Assembly (NCBI GenBank): GCA_021234535.1
Contig: CM037843.1
Location: forward strand, 34,535,200 to 34,599,199
Direction: 5' to 3'
Length of the DNA stretch: 64,000 nucleotides
From: Stichopus chloronotus
Taxonomy: Eukaryota > Echinodermata > Holothuroidea > Aspidochirotida > Stichopodidae
Shown one piece after another: positions 11,381-22,026 of this stretch. Made by a program: the position numbers and the translations under genes. The notes beneath the pieces were generated by a model. That model had not been told where the DNA came from, ran no database searches, and saw only the letters and a program-made list of their open reading frames with translations. The stretch's first letter is position 1. The number at the start of each line of letters is the position of its first letter.

Positions 11381-14300
11381 CTAACAGAGAAAAAAGACAG
11401 AGTTATCGTGTGAGGAAATTACTGGTTCATATCGGTGAACTTGCAACAAAACATGAGAAAAGAAGCATACATTAAGTGCGATAATACATTGACTTGTCTT
11501 CAAATTTCTTATGAAATAAATTTCTACATAATATTTTTTGCCGGAGTATTCTCCATATTGGGGGAAAACTGATCTCATCATGCACAACTGTTTTGTTCTC
11601 AACAAGCTACTTCCACCAACAGCTTTCCTCTAAACAAACTAAAAACAGTTAATTCAGACCATATGGGGAACGCAAGAACAAGTCTGACAAAATATGAAAA
11701 GGAGATCAAGACATGCAAAACTTTTGGTGGCAACTTGAGAAGAGGGCACTATTCCACATTAGAGATTAGAGGAATTGCCAAAGGTTGCCAACCATACTTG
11801 CAATGAAGGTGCCTACAGTGACAGGAGAGTTCACGATGATGTAAAAGCAGACCTGTCATTGATTTTCAGATGCATATTCACCTCTTCCTATTTGTTTCAA
11901 TCACTTACATACTACTGTAGGCTACTCAATTCAACGCCAATTACTCAAAGTCAGGTTTTGGAGATGGCTGTCCATAGAAAACCACTTCCACAATGCTGCA
12001 TAAACCTTTGTGCTTCAGTATTTCAGTTCTACTCATTTACTTTTTGAGATAGAGACTTCTATTGTATTCTCATGTTCTTACTAATTATAACTGATTTGCT
12101 TCATCAGTCAAGTAGTTGTAAACACATTGATCTCTTGCTTATTGTGTGGGAAATAGGGTATTTACAATGCACCAACATAGCATACGAAGAAAACAGCATT
12201 AAATCATTGTTATAACAATTAAGACTTATCAAAAAACAACTACAAAAGCTTTATCTCCTCAAAACATTATGCATTCGATGAGTTACAGAAGATACATCAT
12301 TTTAACTTTGGAAAGTTTGGGTGAATGAATTATTCTTGAGCAACAAATAAGTGAATTTCTACCTGCAAGAAATTAATTTCTTGATAAGGCAGCCACTGTC
12401 CTTCTTTTATATTCTGAGTTTATATCTATCATTCTGTGTGCACAAATACTGGTTTTACAAATATGATTTTTGATGTGTAACAAATGCTTTATTTCCCTTC
12501 AATTAGACATTGTGTCATCCATGTATGTGTGAGCACTTAATATTAAACGTGCTCATCATGGGACGACAAATTTTCCAGAAAACTCACAGTATAAAATTTA
12601 AAGTAACAAATATTACATTAACCTCACAAGTAATCTAGCATGTGGTTAATAGATATATTTCTTTACTACTCACCCTCATTTTGAGATTCACTTTCACCCT
12701 GATGTTTCTCAGTTGTTTTGCTTTCTTGGGCTTTTGGTGTTTGTTCTTCCCGTTCTTTGATGACATGAATGTATTGGCAGTCACTATTGATTCTCAGAGC
12801 AGGGGGTATTGGAGGCCTATTTAAGTACTTCATACCTCCTCTCCTGCCTTCCTTTTGCCCAGATATATCTCCACAGGGGATGTCCCGGAAATCCAAGGAG
12901 CCCCTCTGAATGAATTCTGACAGGGGACTATTTGGGACACTATTCATATCTCCACATAGAATTACTGGACATCGGACGAAGGACCCATCTTCCGCTTGGT
13001 AATGACTGACTTTATCAATTTCAGCGAGGAAGAGCCCCAATTGGGCAAGTTTAATGTCACCCCTCCTCGGATTGAACAGGAGGTGTGTGGTTGCCACGCA
13101 GAGTACGAGTTTGGGTGCATTCACAGATTGTAACAGTAAAATGATGCCTACATTATCCCTGTCCAATAGAGGTATATGTCTCTTGTAATATGAGACGGAA
13201 TTACTCGCCACCAGCTGGAAACTACTGTTCTTAAAGAAAATAGCACAGCCATCGGTTTTGTTGCCGGTTCTCTTTTTGTAGATGCCATTGTATCCTGGAA
13301 GACGAGAACGCAAAGACAAAAGAACGACATACAAAGACAAATACAAAGGTGATCAGTTTTCACAACTGAGACTGGTACAAGAGCTTGTCAGATGTAAGAA
13401 TGCCAGTGTCTTTTATGATGGGTTCATTGATATCAAGACATACAGAGATGCAAGACAGTACAGGATTCCAGTGTATAGCAGTTACCAGATGTGTGATCAA
13501 AAGTCCTCAATTTCTAATAAGGTGGTGTAAATTTAATATCTACAGCCTGCAAGAATATTTCACATTAAAATAACTGATAACTGCCACTAAAATCCTCCTT
13601 GCATTCTTGAGATGAAAGATACGTTGAAGAAGAAGAACCATTTACTTTCTGAAGAGAACTCACACAATTTCAGGATACTTTTAATGGTCATACATGAAAG
13701 AAATAAAGGCAGCTTCGCTGGTAAAATTTATCGGCAGTACAACACAAACTGTGAAACATTAGTGGAGTCACTGGACGAATTCACAATCGCTGTGAATGTT
13801 GCCAAATTTTTCATGTGAGCCTTTCTTATGACTGTACTTTAGTTAAAACCATTAGAAGCAGGTACAGAAATCATCAGTCTCTTTAACTTGTTGTTTTGTT
13901 TGTGACAGAATTGTTGCAACACTCTCTGCTCATTAGTGACTATTTAAAATACTCACCCTCTTTATCCAATAATGGTTGAAAGAAATTGTAAAAGTGATCA
14001 TTTTCAACCTCTTGCAGACAAATAATCTGAAAATAAAGAAAAAAGGAAAGGGTGTTGTGTGGAGACATCTCTTAATTATTTCAGTCTATACAATTACAAA
14101 AGAAAACACATTGGCTCCAAAATAGGTTCACAGCAACACAAAACAGGCACACCGATTTGAAAGCCACAAAATGACACCAACAGCACTTTGTGTGCTTCAC
14201 AATGCTTACCTTTATACATGATAAAATTTTGGCCTATTTACTAGATACAATAATTTCATTTTTGAGCTACAAAACTGTGATATCAATATTCATGAAAGTA

Positions 14301-17300
14301 CCATTCTCAAAGAACTTATTAATGAAGGAAATCTATCCTTCTACAGGAGAACCATAACTTTTAAAAATACCAAAGAAGAGCATTTGGATATGGTCATATG
14401 TATTCCAGTGGTAGACCATATACAGTATGAAGATCAAACTAACCTAACACCAAAACCTTATGATCCTTTCTTATGACCTTGGCAAATCCTGCTGAAAATC
14501 AAATGACTGTGCACTACCTGCAATGAAATACTCACATAAACCTAGAACACTTATTGTTTATTATATATGAGATCAGAAACATGACAATGTCCTAGAAAGC
14601 ATTCCACGATTAACACTTGTTGCAGACCATGGTTACATCCAGCATTGCACTCCACACCCGTAATTTTGAAAATTGATTTTAGTTCCTACTGATACATATT
14701 GTTCTGAAAACAATGTATAGTACTGTACAATCCAATATTTATACTGAGCATCTGCTGATGACATTCACAGCAGACAGTACATACACTGACCCCGCTGCCA
14801 TTTTAACTATGTGAAAGAGACTACGCAAGTGTTGGCTAGGTACAAATAGCCTGTATGAAGTGATTGCCTGCATAAATACCCCTTTGGCAAAATTTAGTGA
14901 TGATAGCTTACATACCTGTATTACTGGATGATATCTTTTCAAATCAACATATCAATATCGACTTTTTTCCGTACCAAAAGACGGAAACACTTACGTCACT
15001 ATTTAGGCATACTATTTCCTCCAAGAGTCTTGCTTTCCTGTAGTTCCAATCTAGGTGTTTAGGGTGCACTTGCTTATACAGATAACTATTGCTGTCTAGA
15101 AGTCCCTGAGCAAGTATATTGTAACAAAGGAGGGAAAATTTTAAGCCTTCATGATTCCGTTTGGTGGTATCCATGGATCCCTTGTGCCTCCATTTTCTTT
15201 TAAAGGTGGATGGATCTGAAAATGTCAAAGATTGACAAAGTGATGACAGATTCAACTAGAAACATAGATCGAATTGAATTTTATATTAAAAAAATTGCCC
15301 AATTGGGTCCCAGCCACAAGAATTTGAGTACAAGATACAAACAACGAATTCCTTGGAAGCTTGACTAACCATCCCTTGCGTAACTCCGACTCCACAGCTC
15401 ACTGTCTGAGAGGCATGAATGCTGCCTGCAAAACAAACCCTTTAGGTCAGTAGTACTGTTTAAAACATATAACCAGAGTACAGAAACACATTGTCCATTT
15501 GTATGGAAGATCTACGTACTTAAATTGCAAGGACTTTGACTCTGTACTTAGTAAGTGCCCACAATGTATTTGATACAAAAATATATTTAAGTGATAAGTG
15601 ACCTAGCCAAAACTGGCAACTGATAGATATCTCTTGATGTCATATCACAGTTCACTCCAACAGCAAAATTACTCCACTCTTTGATAGTCTGACCCCAAGT
15701 GCACATGACCATCACACCAAAAGCAATACAGTTCACAGGTGTTTTCCAACATTTGAACATCCTACACCAACAGGCTATACAATCTAAGAGTGCCTCCTCT
15801 AGAAAACAGTCTTACACGTTTTTGAAATGTCAAAAATTGCACAAATTGAAATTACAACAAAAGATATTGTCCTACGTAAAGATTAGAACTGTAAACATGA
15901 GTTCAGAGTAAGCTTCCCTTCTAGAAAAAGTATGTTTCCAAGTTTGAAACAATTTAGAGATCTAAAATGCATTCAACTGCCCATCCCCCATCATGAAAGG
16001 AAGAAAAAAACGATAGGCTTTGTTTTGAACATAGTACACAGGTTACATACATAAATCACATATTTGAGACCAGTCCATAATTCCCCCCTTCAAACATGAT
16101 AGTCCCAAGAAATTCAGAATCTGATCCAGGTCAAGAGACATGAGCCCCCAAAAATGAAAAGGATACAGAAATGTACTATACGATCAGTCCATGCTTCGTA
16201 TTCTGTTCACAATTATTTACCAATTTCACTACTTCTAGCGCCCCTGAAAACAATGGAATTTTCTACTCAATGAGCCACCTACCTACCAAAATACTGTATG
16301 AGACAGGTCCAACCTTTCTTTCTTGAGATACAGTATTGTGGATAATATCTAGACATCACAAACACACACACACATACGAAAACACACCCACACCCATATC
16401 CACATTTACCCACACATACTTACAGTACAAAAGTTACAATTGCTACTAACATAAAATATTACATTTTGCTGTGTCAAAGTCAATATCATACTACTTTTGT
16501 GAAAGTTAAGCTAAAATACACTAGAAATTTTTGTTCAGGGGTTATATTCCCCTTTCTTTCTATTGTGAAGGACTCGTATCCTGCAGGAAGGTACAATTTA
16601 AAGGAGATACATCTAATTTCTTTCTTTGAAACGACCTATAGTTGCTGATGACATTTGCTTTGTTCACTACATACAGATTCAATGGGCTTGAAAGGTTTAG
16701 AAACTTAACATGAAAAGGGTTCATGTCGTCTGCTACGTCATCAATTACATTGGAAAATTTTGTCCACAGCTACATTACATTTTCTTCCAGATTATTTACC
16801 ATCTTTTTGGCACGTTCTGACATTTATCAAGGTAGATAAGTTTCACGATATGTAACTTGCTGAACATGGACACAACTAATTTGCACATTGCAGGAGTTTG
16901 CAGAAGTTGATAAAAATTCTGCAGTAAATTATAATGGCAAAGCCCTATACCTTATTCTTGAATGCCAGTCTATCTTGATTTGGATGAGATAACCAGTTGT
17001 TTTGATTTGTGAGCCTTAAGACCTGTCTTGACTGTTGGCAACAACCTTAGCATCAAAGCATTGTTCTAAGTAATTCATTTTGTAGGGTATATGCAGGTTT
17101 GAAGAAAAGTTACTTGGATACCAACTATAAATTGGACGAATCACACAAAAGTAAGAGGATACTCTAAGCCTTACTCATCCCATGTGAACTGGAACTCTTG
17201 TCACACCAGAAAAAATCGAACAGAAATAGCATCCTAACTTTCAGTTGTAACTCTAAATCGCACCTTCCTGCATCCTCTTTGATGAAAATCTGTACATATT

Positions 17301-18941
17301 TCAAATGCTATGACTACTATTGGTACTGTTAGGGTAATGCTCAATATTTAATTTCATTACGTAAGTTGCTAAGTTACTGTCTTGGACCTATACCGATGAT
17401 GTAGGGACTGCTCTATGAAGGTTTGAATGCTTTGCTGTGCACACTGGGGTCTAACTTCACGATGATTCCTGTAACTGCTAGAACATTCCAATTACGACAA
17501 ATACGTATGTGCTGGAAGGTCCTGGAACTTTGCTTCTCTCACATGTGTTTAGTAAATCATTCAGCACCTGCTCTCTGCGTACATGCTGGAAGGTTCTGGA
17601 GCTCTGCTCCGCTATTGTTGCATTATGTCATTTAGCACCTGCTCTTTCAGGAACATTCTGGTGTGGCAAGTTCTAGTAGGTAACTTTTGTATGCCCTTGT
17701 TGATTGAGAGAAATTTGAAGCAGAATTTCATACCATCTGAAGTCACTTCCATCTCTGAAGACATCGCCAGGTTTTTTCTGTATTTACTATCCAAGTCAAC
17801 TGTGTAGTTATCAGCATACACAGTACTCAAATTCTATTAATATACATTCATAGGCAAAGCTAGCCTACTGTAGCCTACACTCAATCTGCATACGCTCGTC
17901 GCTGTTGTCAATCCTATATTCTGGGACTCTGTTTGTTGAAGAATGTTTATTGAACATCGTCACGATCAACGATCAGCCAAAATATATCGCTAATCGCATC
18001 CTTGCCAACATTGTATCCAACCATTCCAGTGTTGTGGTCACCTATACGACTCCTGTTGAAGTCTTAAGATCCAAGCTGTAACCAGTTACCACCCTTATTA
18101 AGTCTAATTGTTAGTTAAGTCCTAATTAATTGAGCACCCAAATCATTTTAGCCGAATCAAACTTGTGCATTGTAATGTGAATCTGTCTGAACCTAAAGTC
18201 TGAACGAGTAATTATATTTTAAATGAAACTTAATGCAACACTCTCGTTCCATACAAGTCTACTTGGGTACATATTTATTAGCATTCTTTTCTGTTGCTAT
18301 TCCAAGACAGTACACAAACTCACTTTGGTGTGAGAATTTTTCCACACCTGAAACCATTGAGCAGGAATTCCTGCATCAAAAACACTATGTACGATAAACA
18401 GGCTGTAATTACCCCTCAATGGCACTTCTGGTGGCTTTCCAAATCCTTGTAAGATGTTCTTCTCAAACAATTCCTTCACACCCTTTGAGGCAAATCCAAC
18501 TGTTGAGGGAGGAGGATTTTGAGAGTTCTTGGCTCCACTTTTTTTTCTTTCCTGTTTATCAACTGTTCTTTCTCTCTCAAATGTACCACTTGAAGCTGGA
18601 TCACGATTTGGCTTAACCTTTTTCTCTGTTGGACAGTTATCCTCGCTGAAGATCTTCTCAAAGGTCCTTTTCACATTTGCCATGTAACTGTCATTTATGG
18701 TAGCTCTTGGAAATCCCATGGAATGGTTCCCAAACTCACCAAATGATGGAAATGGTTGAGAAAAAGGCAAGACGGGAGTTGATATGAATTGCCTGTAAGG
18801 ATGGCTGGATCGGGGAAAGTTTCGATCTGGACAAAATGAGGATCTGGGCAATGAAGGATTTATGGTGCTCTGCAAGAGGGTGAAAAATGGTCTCCTGGGA
18901 ATTGGCATCCTTTCATCACTTGAAACTGAATTTGTGCTCAT
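11049..18941 (-). CDS. ANGEL2: Angel homolog (ANGEL2-like) RNA-processing phosphatase/nuclease, five coding exons
   Basis: Joining 18941-18413, 15215-14995, 14026-13957, 13294-12674 and 11380-11049 gives a continuous 590-residue protein whose splice phases agree at every junction (1, 0, 1, 1). It belongs to the CCR4-like endonuclease/exonuclease/phosphatase fold. Active-site motifs in order are YNILAQ (208-213), CLQEVE with metal-binding Glu256, DRDNVG (318-323), ATTHLLFNPRRGDIKL with His344 (341-356), CGDMNSVP with Asp389 and Asn391 (387-394), MVDYIFYS with Asp532 (530-537) and SSDH with Asp579-His580 (577-580). Human ANGEL2 is known to remove 2',3'-cyclic phosphates from RNA 3' ends; the same role here is inference. 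The LLDRDNVG and HSR..MVDYIFYS contexts favour ANGEL2 over ANGEL1. Residues 1-176 are proline-, serine- and lysine-rich without a recognised domain. Length is slightly above the human protein. The active site is complete, so the gene looks functional. Confidence 0.93.
11381..12673 (-). other. ANGEL2-like intron 4
   Basis: About 1.3 kb between exons 4 and 5 with a consensus donor and acceptor. I see no repeats of note and no other coding signal; the open frames on the plus strand here have no family resemblance. Confidence 0.75.
12674..13294 (-). CDS. ANGEL2: ANGEL2-like exon 4 (core of the catalytic domain)
   Basis: A 621-base exon in phase 1 on both sides (residues 275-480 plus split codons), with acceptor CGTCTTCCAG and donor GAGG|GTGAGT. 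It carries DRDNVG, THLLFNPRRGD and CGDMNSVP. The last 30 residues (about 451-480) are highly charged (Glu, Lys, Gln) and sit where vertebrate relatives also have a variable loop. The open frame continues upstream of the acceptor, but that part is intron. Confidence 0.94.
13295..13956 (-). other. ANGEL2-like intron 3
   Basis: A 662-base intron from GTGAGT to CTTCCAG. Nothing beyond splice signals was seen. Confidence 0.8.
13957..14026 (-). CDS. ANGEL2: ANGEL2-like exon 3 (short, with metal-binding Glu)
   Basis: A 70-base exon with acceptor TTATTTTCAG and donor GAGG|GTGAGT. It encodes IICLQEVENDHFYNFFQPLL followed by DKE and the first base of a Gly codon. It supplies the family CLQEV motif (Glu256) missing between exons 2 and 4, and its phases fit both neighbours. 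Confidence 0.93.
14027..14994 (-). other. ANGEL2-like intron 2
   Basis: About 970 bases from GTAAGT to TTTTCAG. Nothing beyond splice signals was seen. Confidence 0.8.
14995..15215 (-). CDS. ANGEL2: ANGEL2-like exon 2
   Basis: Acceptor TTGACATTTTCAG (AG at 15217-15216) and donor GAC|GTAAGT bound 221 bases encoding residues 177 (split) to 250. The exon contains FKRKW and then FSLLCYNILAQGLL, the start of the catalytic domain, with Asn209 of the active site. An apparent Met at 15255 lies upstream of the acceptor and is intronic. Confidence 0.93.
15370..15425 (-). other. Candidate frame-breaking cassette exon in ANGEL2-like intron 1
   Basis: On the minus strand, CTGACCTAAAGGGTTTGTTTTGCAG (branch-like CTGAC and a strong pyrimidine tract) precedes 56 bases ending at ATG|GTTAGT. 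The segment is open in the incoming phase-1 frame (18 codons). It exits in phase 0, whereas exon 2 must be entered in phase 1, so inclusion gives a premature stop within exon 2. It may be a regulated poison exon or a chance pseudo-exon; the donor is weaker than the acceptor. Confidence 0.3.
16361..16425. repeat. CA-rich microsatellite
   Basis: (CA)n tract interrupted by TACGAAA and CCCACACCC steps, in ANGEL2-like intron 1. Confidence 0.8.
17508..17646. repeat. Two-copy 74-bp tandem repeat
   Basis: GCTGGAAGGTYCTGGARCT begins at 17511 and again at 17585. Each copy ends in a CATT(C/T)AGCACCTGCTCT phrase. Confidence 0.7.
18413..18941 (-). CDS. ANGEL2: ANGEL2-like exon 1 coding part (N-terminal region)
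   Basis: Encodes residues 1-176 plus the first base of codon 177, ending at donor G|GTAATT. The start ATG (18941) has A at -3, and a TAG stop lies in frame just upstream in the same exon, so translation cannot begin earlier in this frame. The exon itself begins at an acceptor (18980-18979), so a separate 5' untranslated exon exists further right. The encoded stretch is rich in Pro, Ser, Phe and Lys and probably disordered. Confidence 0.88.
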
Positions 18942-18977
18942 GGTATGCCAGGTCTACACCTTGAGACATTGGTGCAT
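18916..18977 (-). promoter_or_regulatory. Two upstream ORFs in the ANGEL2-like 5' UTR
   Basis: In the untranslated part of the exon, an ATG at 18977 opens a 7-codon ORF (Met-His-Gln-Cys-Leu-Lys-Val) ending in TAG at 18954. A second ATG at 18969 opens a 17-codon ORF in another frame, ending in TGA at 18916, which overlaps the main start at 18941. Such an arrangement commonly lowers main-ORF translation; that effect here is inference. Confidence 0.6.
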
Positions 18978-19095
18978 CCTGGAAAAAGAAGCACAATGAC
19001 AAGTTCAGAGGTCATATCTAATATGGACACATTTTAAAAACTACCAAATATCCATAAATCATTATGACATCATATGAAGCTTTCAGCAAAGGTCA

Positions 19096-19144
19096 TAATT
19101 TCATGTCATTTATGGCTTCAAACAATAGCCATGACATGAAATTA
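19096..19144. repeat. Perfect 14-bp inverted repeat with short loop
   Basis: TAATTTCATGTCAT (19096-19109) and ATGACATGAAATTA (19131-19144) are exact complements. An inner ATGGCT/AGCCAT pairing extends the stem after a 2-base bulge. The loop would be about 10 bases. The fold resembles a small hairpin RNA precursor in shape, but the stem is short for an animal microRNA precursor. Confidence 0.55.
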
Positions 19145-20795
19145 CTTCGAACTAACTGTGGTGACCCTCGATATCACTCGCAGAACTTACAGTATGAAGA
19201 AACACAAGGCAAATGAATTATGCAGGAGAACCACTAGGATATAATAATGTCTTCTGCAAAAAAGGATGTGTTTACCAAAAAATGACAATATTTACTTTGA
19301 AGTATAGTACAGTAGAAGACCAATATATAGTGGAAGACCATTATAAAAGATTTTCTTGATATCTGCCCATAAGCATGATCTAGGACAAAACCTTCAGGAC
19401 CTTTTCTTTTTTTGCATTTATGTTGATCAGGATTGACTTAACTTATTTTTACAAATATTTGGGTCATTCTCTCTCAACTCAACAAATTTAAAAAAACATC
19501 CTGGCTGGGCACTGTTTCAGATTTTGCTGAAATTCATCTCAAATAAACTTCTAGTAGTGCTTGAAACACGCAGAAAAAATTATGTCCAAATTCCAAGCGA
19601 TTTACAAGTTATGGATCATTGAAATTGGTCTGATGCCCAAATCTTTATTCTCAAATTGCTAGAACGTGATTAAAGCCATTTTTAGATACCAATATCTTCA
19701 ATGTGGATAAAAATACAAACCCTAAATTGACTGTACAGGGTATTTCTTGGCCAAATTTACAAAAATGGTATTTAAAAGTGTGTATATCTCTTTCTGTAAC
19801 AGATACAGGTCAGATAACATTGCATTTTATCTTGTGCAGAAGTGCATTTTATTTTGCACGGACGTGCATTTTCCTGTTTTTAGTCCGCCTCATCTCCAAC
19901 AATTGCTGATCTTCATTGTTGAAGGCTGTAGCAAAAACAGAAGAGCACATGGTTTTGCTTCTTTTATACCAGCCGAGTGATCTTCTAATTGACATGTGTA
20001 GTCAACCCTGCAAAGGAAACTCCAACAAACAATCCTTTGACTGGAAACTAGATAGAGGGGGTAAGTAAACTAATAAAGTTGATTAGCAGTATGCCACAGT
20101 CACTACAATATAATGTAAATTTCATGATACAAGCATGGGGAAGACAAGAGAAAAAAAAAACAATAGCAACTATGCATTTTTGAGTAGCACTTTTGAAGAA
20201 CAGATGCCTAATGAACAGCTTAATGTTAGGCATGAATTATGCAAAATGTATCACTGTTCCTCATACTTTGAGATAGGCTAATCTTGTGGTCATAGCCTAG
20301 CTGAGACAAAATGCAAAGCAAAATTGTAATTGCATAATCGGCTCTACGATTGTAATTTCTATATGTTGCAACAATGATTGCACTACAAAGTTTACAAAAA
20401 TTGAAAGTTATGGTATTTCAGTGCATGGGTGGTTGAAAGGTCAAACACATCACCATGAAAATTCCTCAAAAGTACCTTCTCCTCATACAACTATTCCTTC
20501 AACAATGAATGACTTAAAAATGATTACCAGTATGGTCGTTAAATCGATCTTCACTTGAAATACACTACATCAAACAGATTTTCATGAAAATTGTATTCCA
20601 TATCCTCTTAAATTGTGCTTTTGGGTTTTAGGGTTTAATTTCTAACTTTATCTTATTAATTGATTTTGGCCCAAGTATTTTTTATTCATTAATTTTTTTT
20701 TTTTAGAAAACAGTTTTTGGGGAATTTACCTCTCCAGTGGTAGACACAGTGAAACTGTTAGTGTGCATTACTGCATTCTTTTTGGAAGTAAGTAA

Positions 20796-21231
20796 GGCCA
20801 TGAGAATGAAAGTTGTAGATTTGTCCCAAAGCCACCGCATCAAAAATTTTCATTATTTACCAAACTTTCATTATTTGTAAAAATTTAATGTTGTTATTAA
20901 ACAATCCGTCTTGCAAATCTTCCAGAGGTTGTAGACTCACGCAAATGTACTGCCTACTGATATACTAAGGCTATGTTGTACCTGGAGATAGGGGCATGAC
21001 AGAAACGCTCATGTGCCCCCGATTTCATCTGGATAACCTATCGTTGCAGCTAGTGCAAGGACTGCCTCGAACCTCCAATCGAAAAACGAAACTAGGACAC
21101 TAATACAGACAGTCGCACATCTTTTTGATGCATGTTAAAACGTACCAACAGAAAATAATGAGTAACGAAAAATACCTCATGAGTTTGTGAAATTTTCTGG
21201 ACGCAAATCTACAACTTTCATTCCCTTGGCC
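20796..21231. mobile_element. MITE with 28-bp terminal inverted repeats and TAA target duplication
   Basis: The left end (20796-20823) and the reverse complement of the right end (21204-21231) both read GGCC, four variable bases, then GAATGAAAGTTGTAGATTTG, matching at 25 of 28 positions. TAA flanks both sides (20793-20795 and 21232-21234). A 436-bp non-coding element with GGCC-starting termini and a 3-bp TAA duplication fits a non-autonomous PIF/Harbinger-type transposon, whose target duplication is TWA. Superfamily assignment is inference; no transposase is present. Confidence 0.75.
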
Positions 21232-21993
21232 TAATCATGAGTCGATCAGTATCATGAGTCGTCACTGCATTCTCAACACCGGCACAGTGTGTATACGCAA
21301 CACGATTTCCATGTATATGTGACCTAAAAACTAAAAAAATATATTCCTCTAACAATTTATCAAAATCAACTATTTGCCTTACTACCAGTAAATACCACTT
21401 TTGACATTCAAAGCAAATATGGTACTCATGGTACAATTTTCAAATTCTGCTTTGACCTAAAATTTTGCCAACTCTACCAAAATTTGTGATCAAAATGTCT
21501 TTGATGAAGCTTGTATAGCCTAGGCTTAAATTGCAGCAGTGGCACAATGGGAAAGACAAATACTTTACCCTATAGACTAGATAATAGTTATTACAGCAAA
21601 GGTTTATTGATTTTAGTAAATGTTAAAATATTCTATAGTTATGAAATTCGTTGATCAGCTCAGAATATCTCAGGATAAATATTAAGCAATTGAATAGAGG
21701 TGTTCAAACTTACGGCCATTGGGCCAGTTCGAAATACAACCACCAGTTAAGTTAGTAATGGTATTCTACTTTCCAGGCTGCAGCCTAACGTTAGGAAACG
21801 AGAGTAGACTGGTATTCTCATTCTCAATTGTCTAAGGATACGTCTCATGCTATACTAGACGTCGGCAACACTGTAAAACATTTTCGGCACCTTCATTTCT
21901 GACGCTCGAAGTACTTCAATCGCATCCAAGGTTTCAGCTTAATCATTTCCGAATCATAGGCCCAGCATGTATTATTATGGCGATGTTTCCTAT

Positions 21994-22026
21994 ACTAGTT
22001 ACTACTACTTACTAGTAGTACTAGTT
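21994..22026. repeat. ACTAGT-rich imperfect palindrome
   Basis: ACTAGT-T-ACTACT near 21994 pairs with AGTAGT-ACTAGT ending near 22026, a 12-bp stem with one bulged base. Confidence 0.45.

Larger units (their letters stand above)
15216..18412 (-). other. ANGEL2-like intron 1 with CA microsatellite and a 74-bp duplication
   Basis: About 3.2 kb. It holds an exon-like segment (15370-15425, minus strand) with good splice sites that would break the frame, a CA-rich microsatellite (16361-16425) and a 74-bp two-copy tandem (17508-17646). No other gene is apparent. Confidence 0.7.

Noticed and set aside
13295..13346. Open frame extending ANGEL2 exon 4 to an upstream Met
   Set aside because: The CTTCCAG acceptor at 13295 and the phase of exon 3 show these residues are intron.
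15216..15255. Open frame extending ANGEL2 exon 2 to a Met at 15255
   Set aside because: It lies upstream of a clear acceptor (TTGACATTTTCAG) whose phase matches exon 1; the extra residues are intronic.
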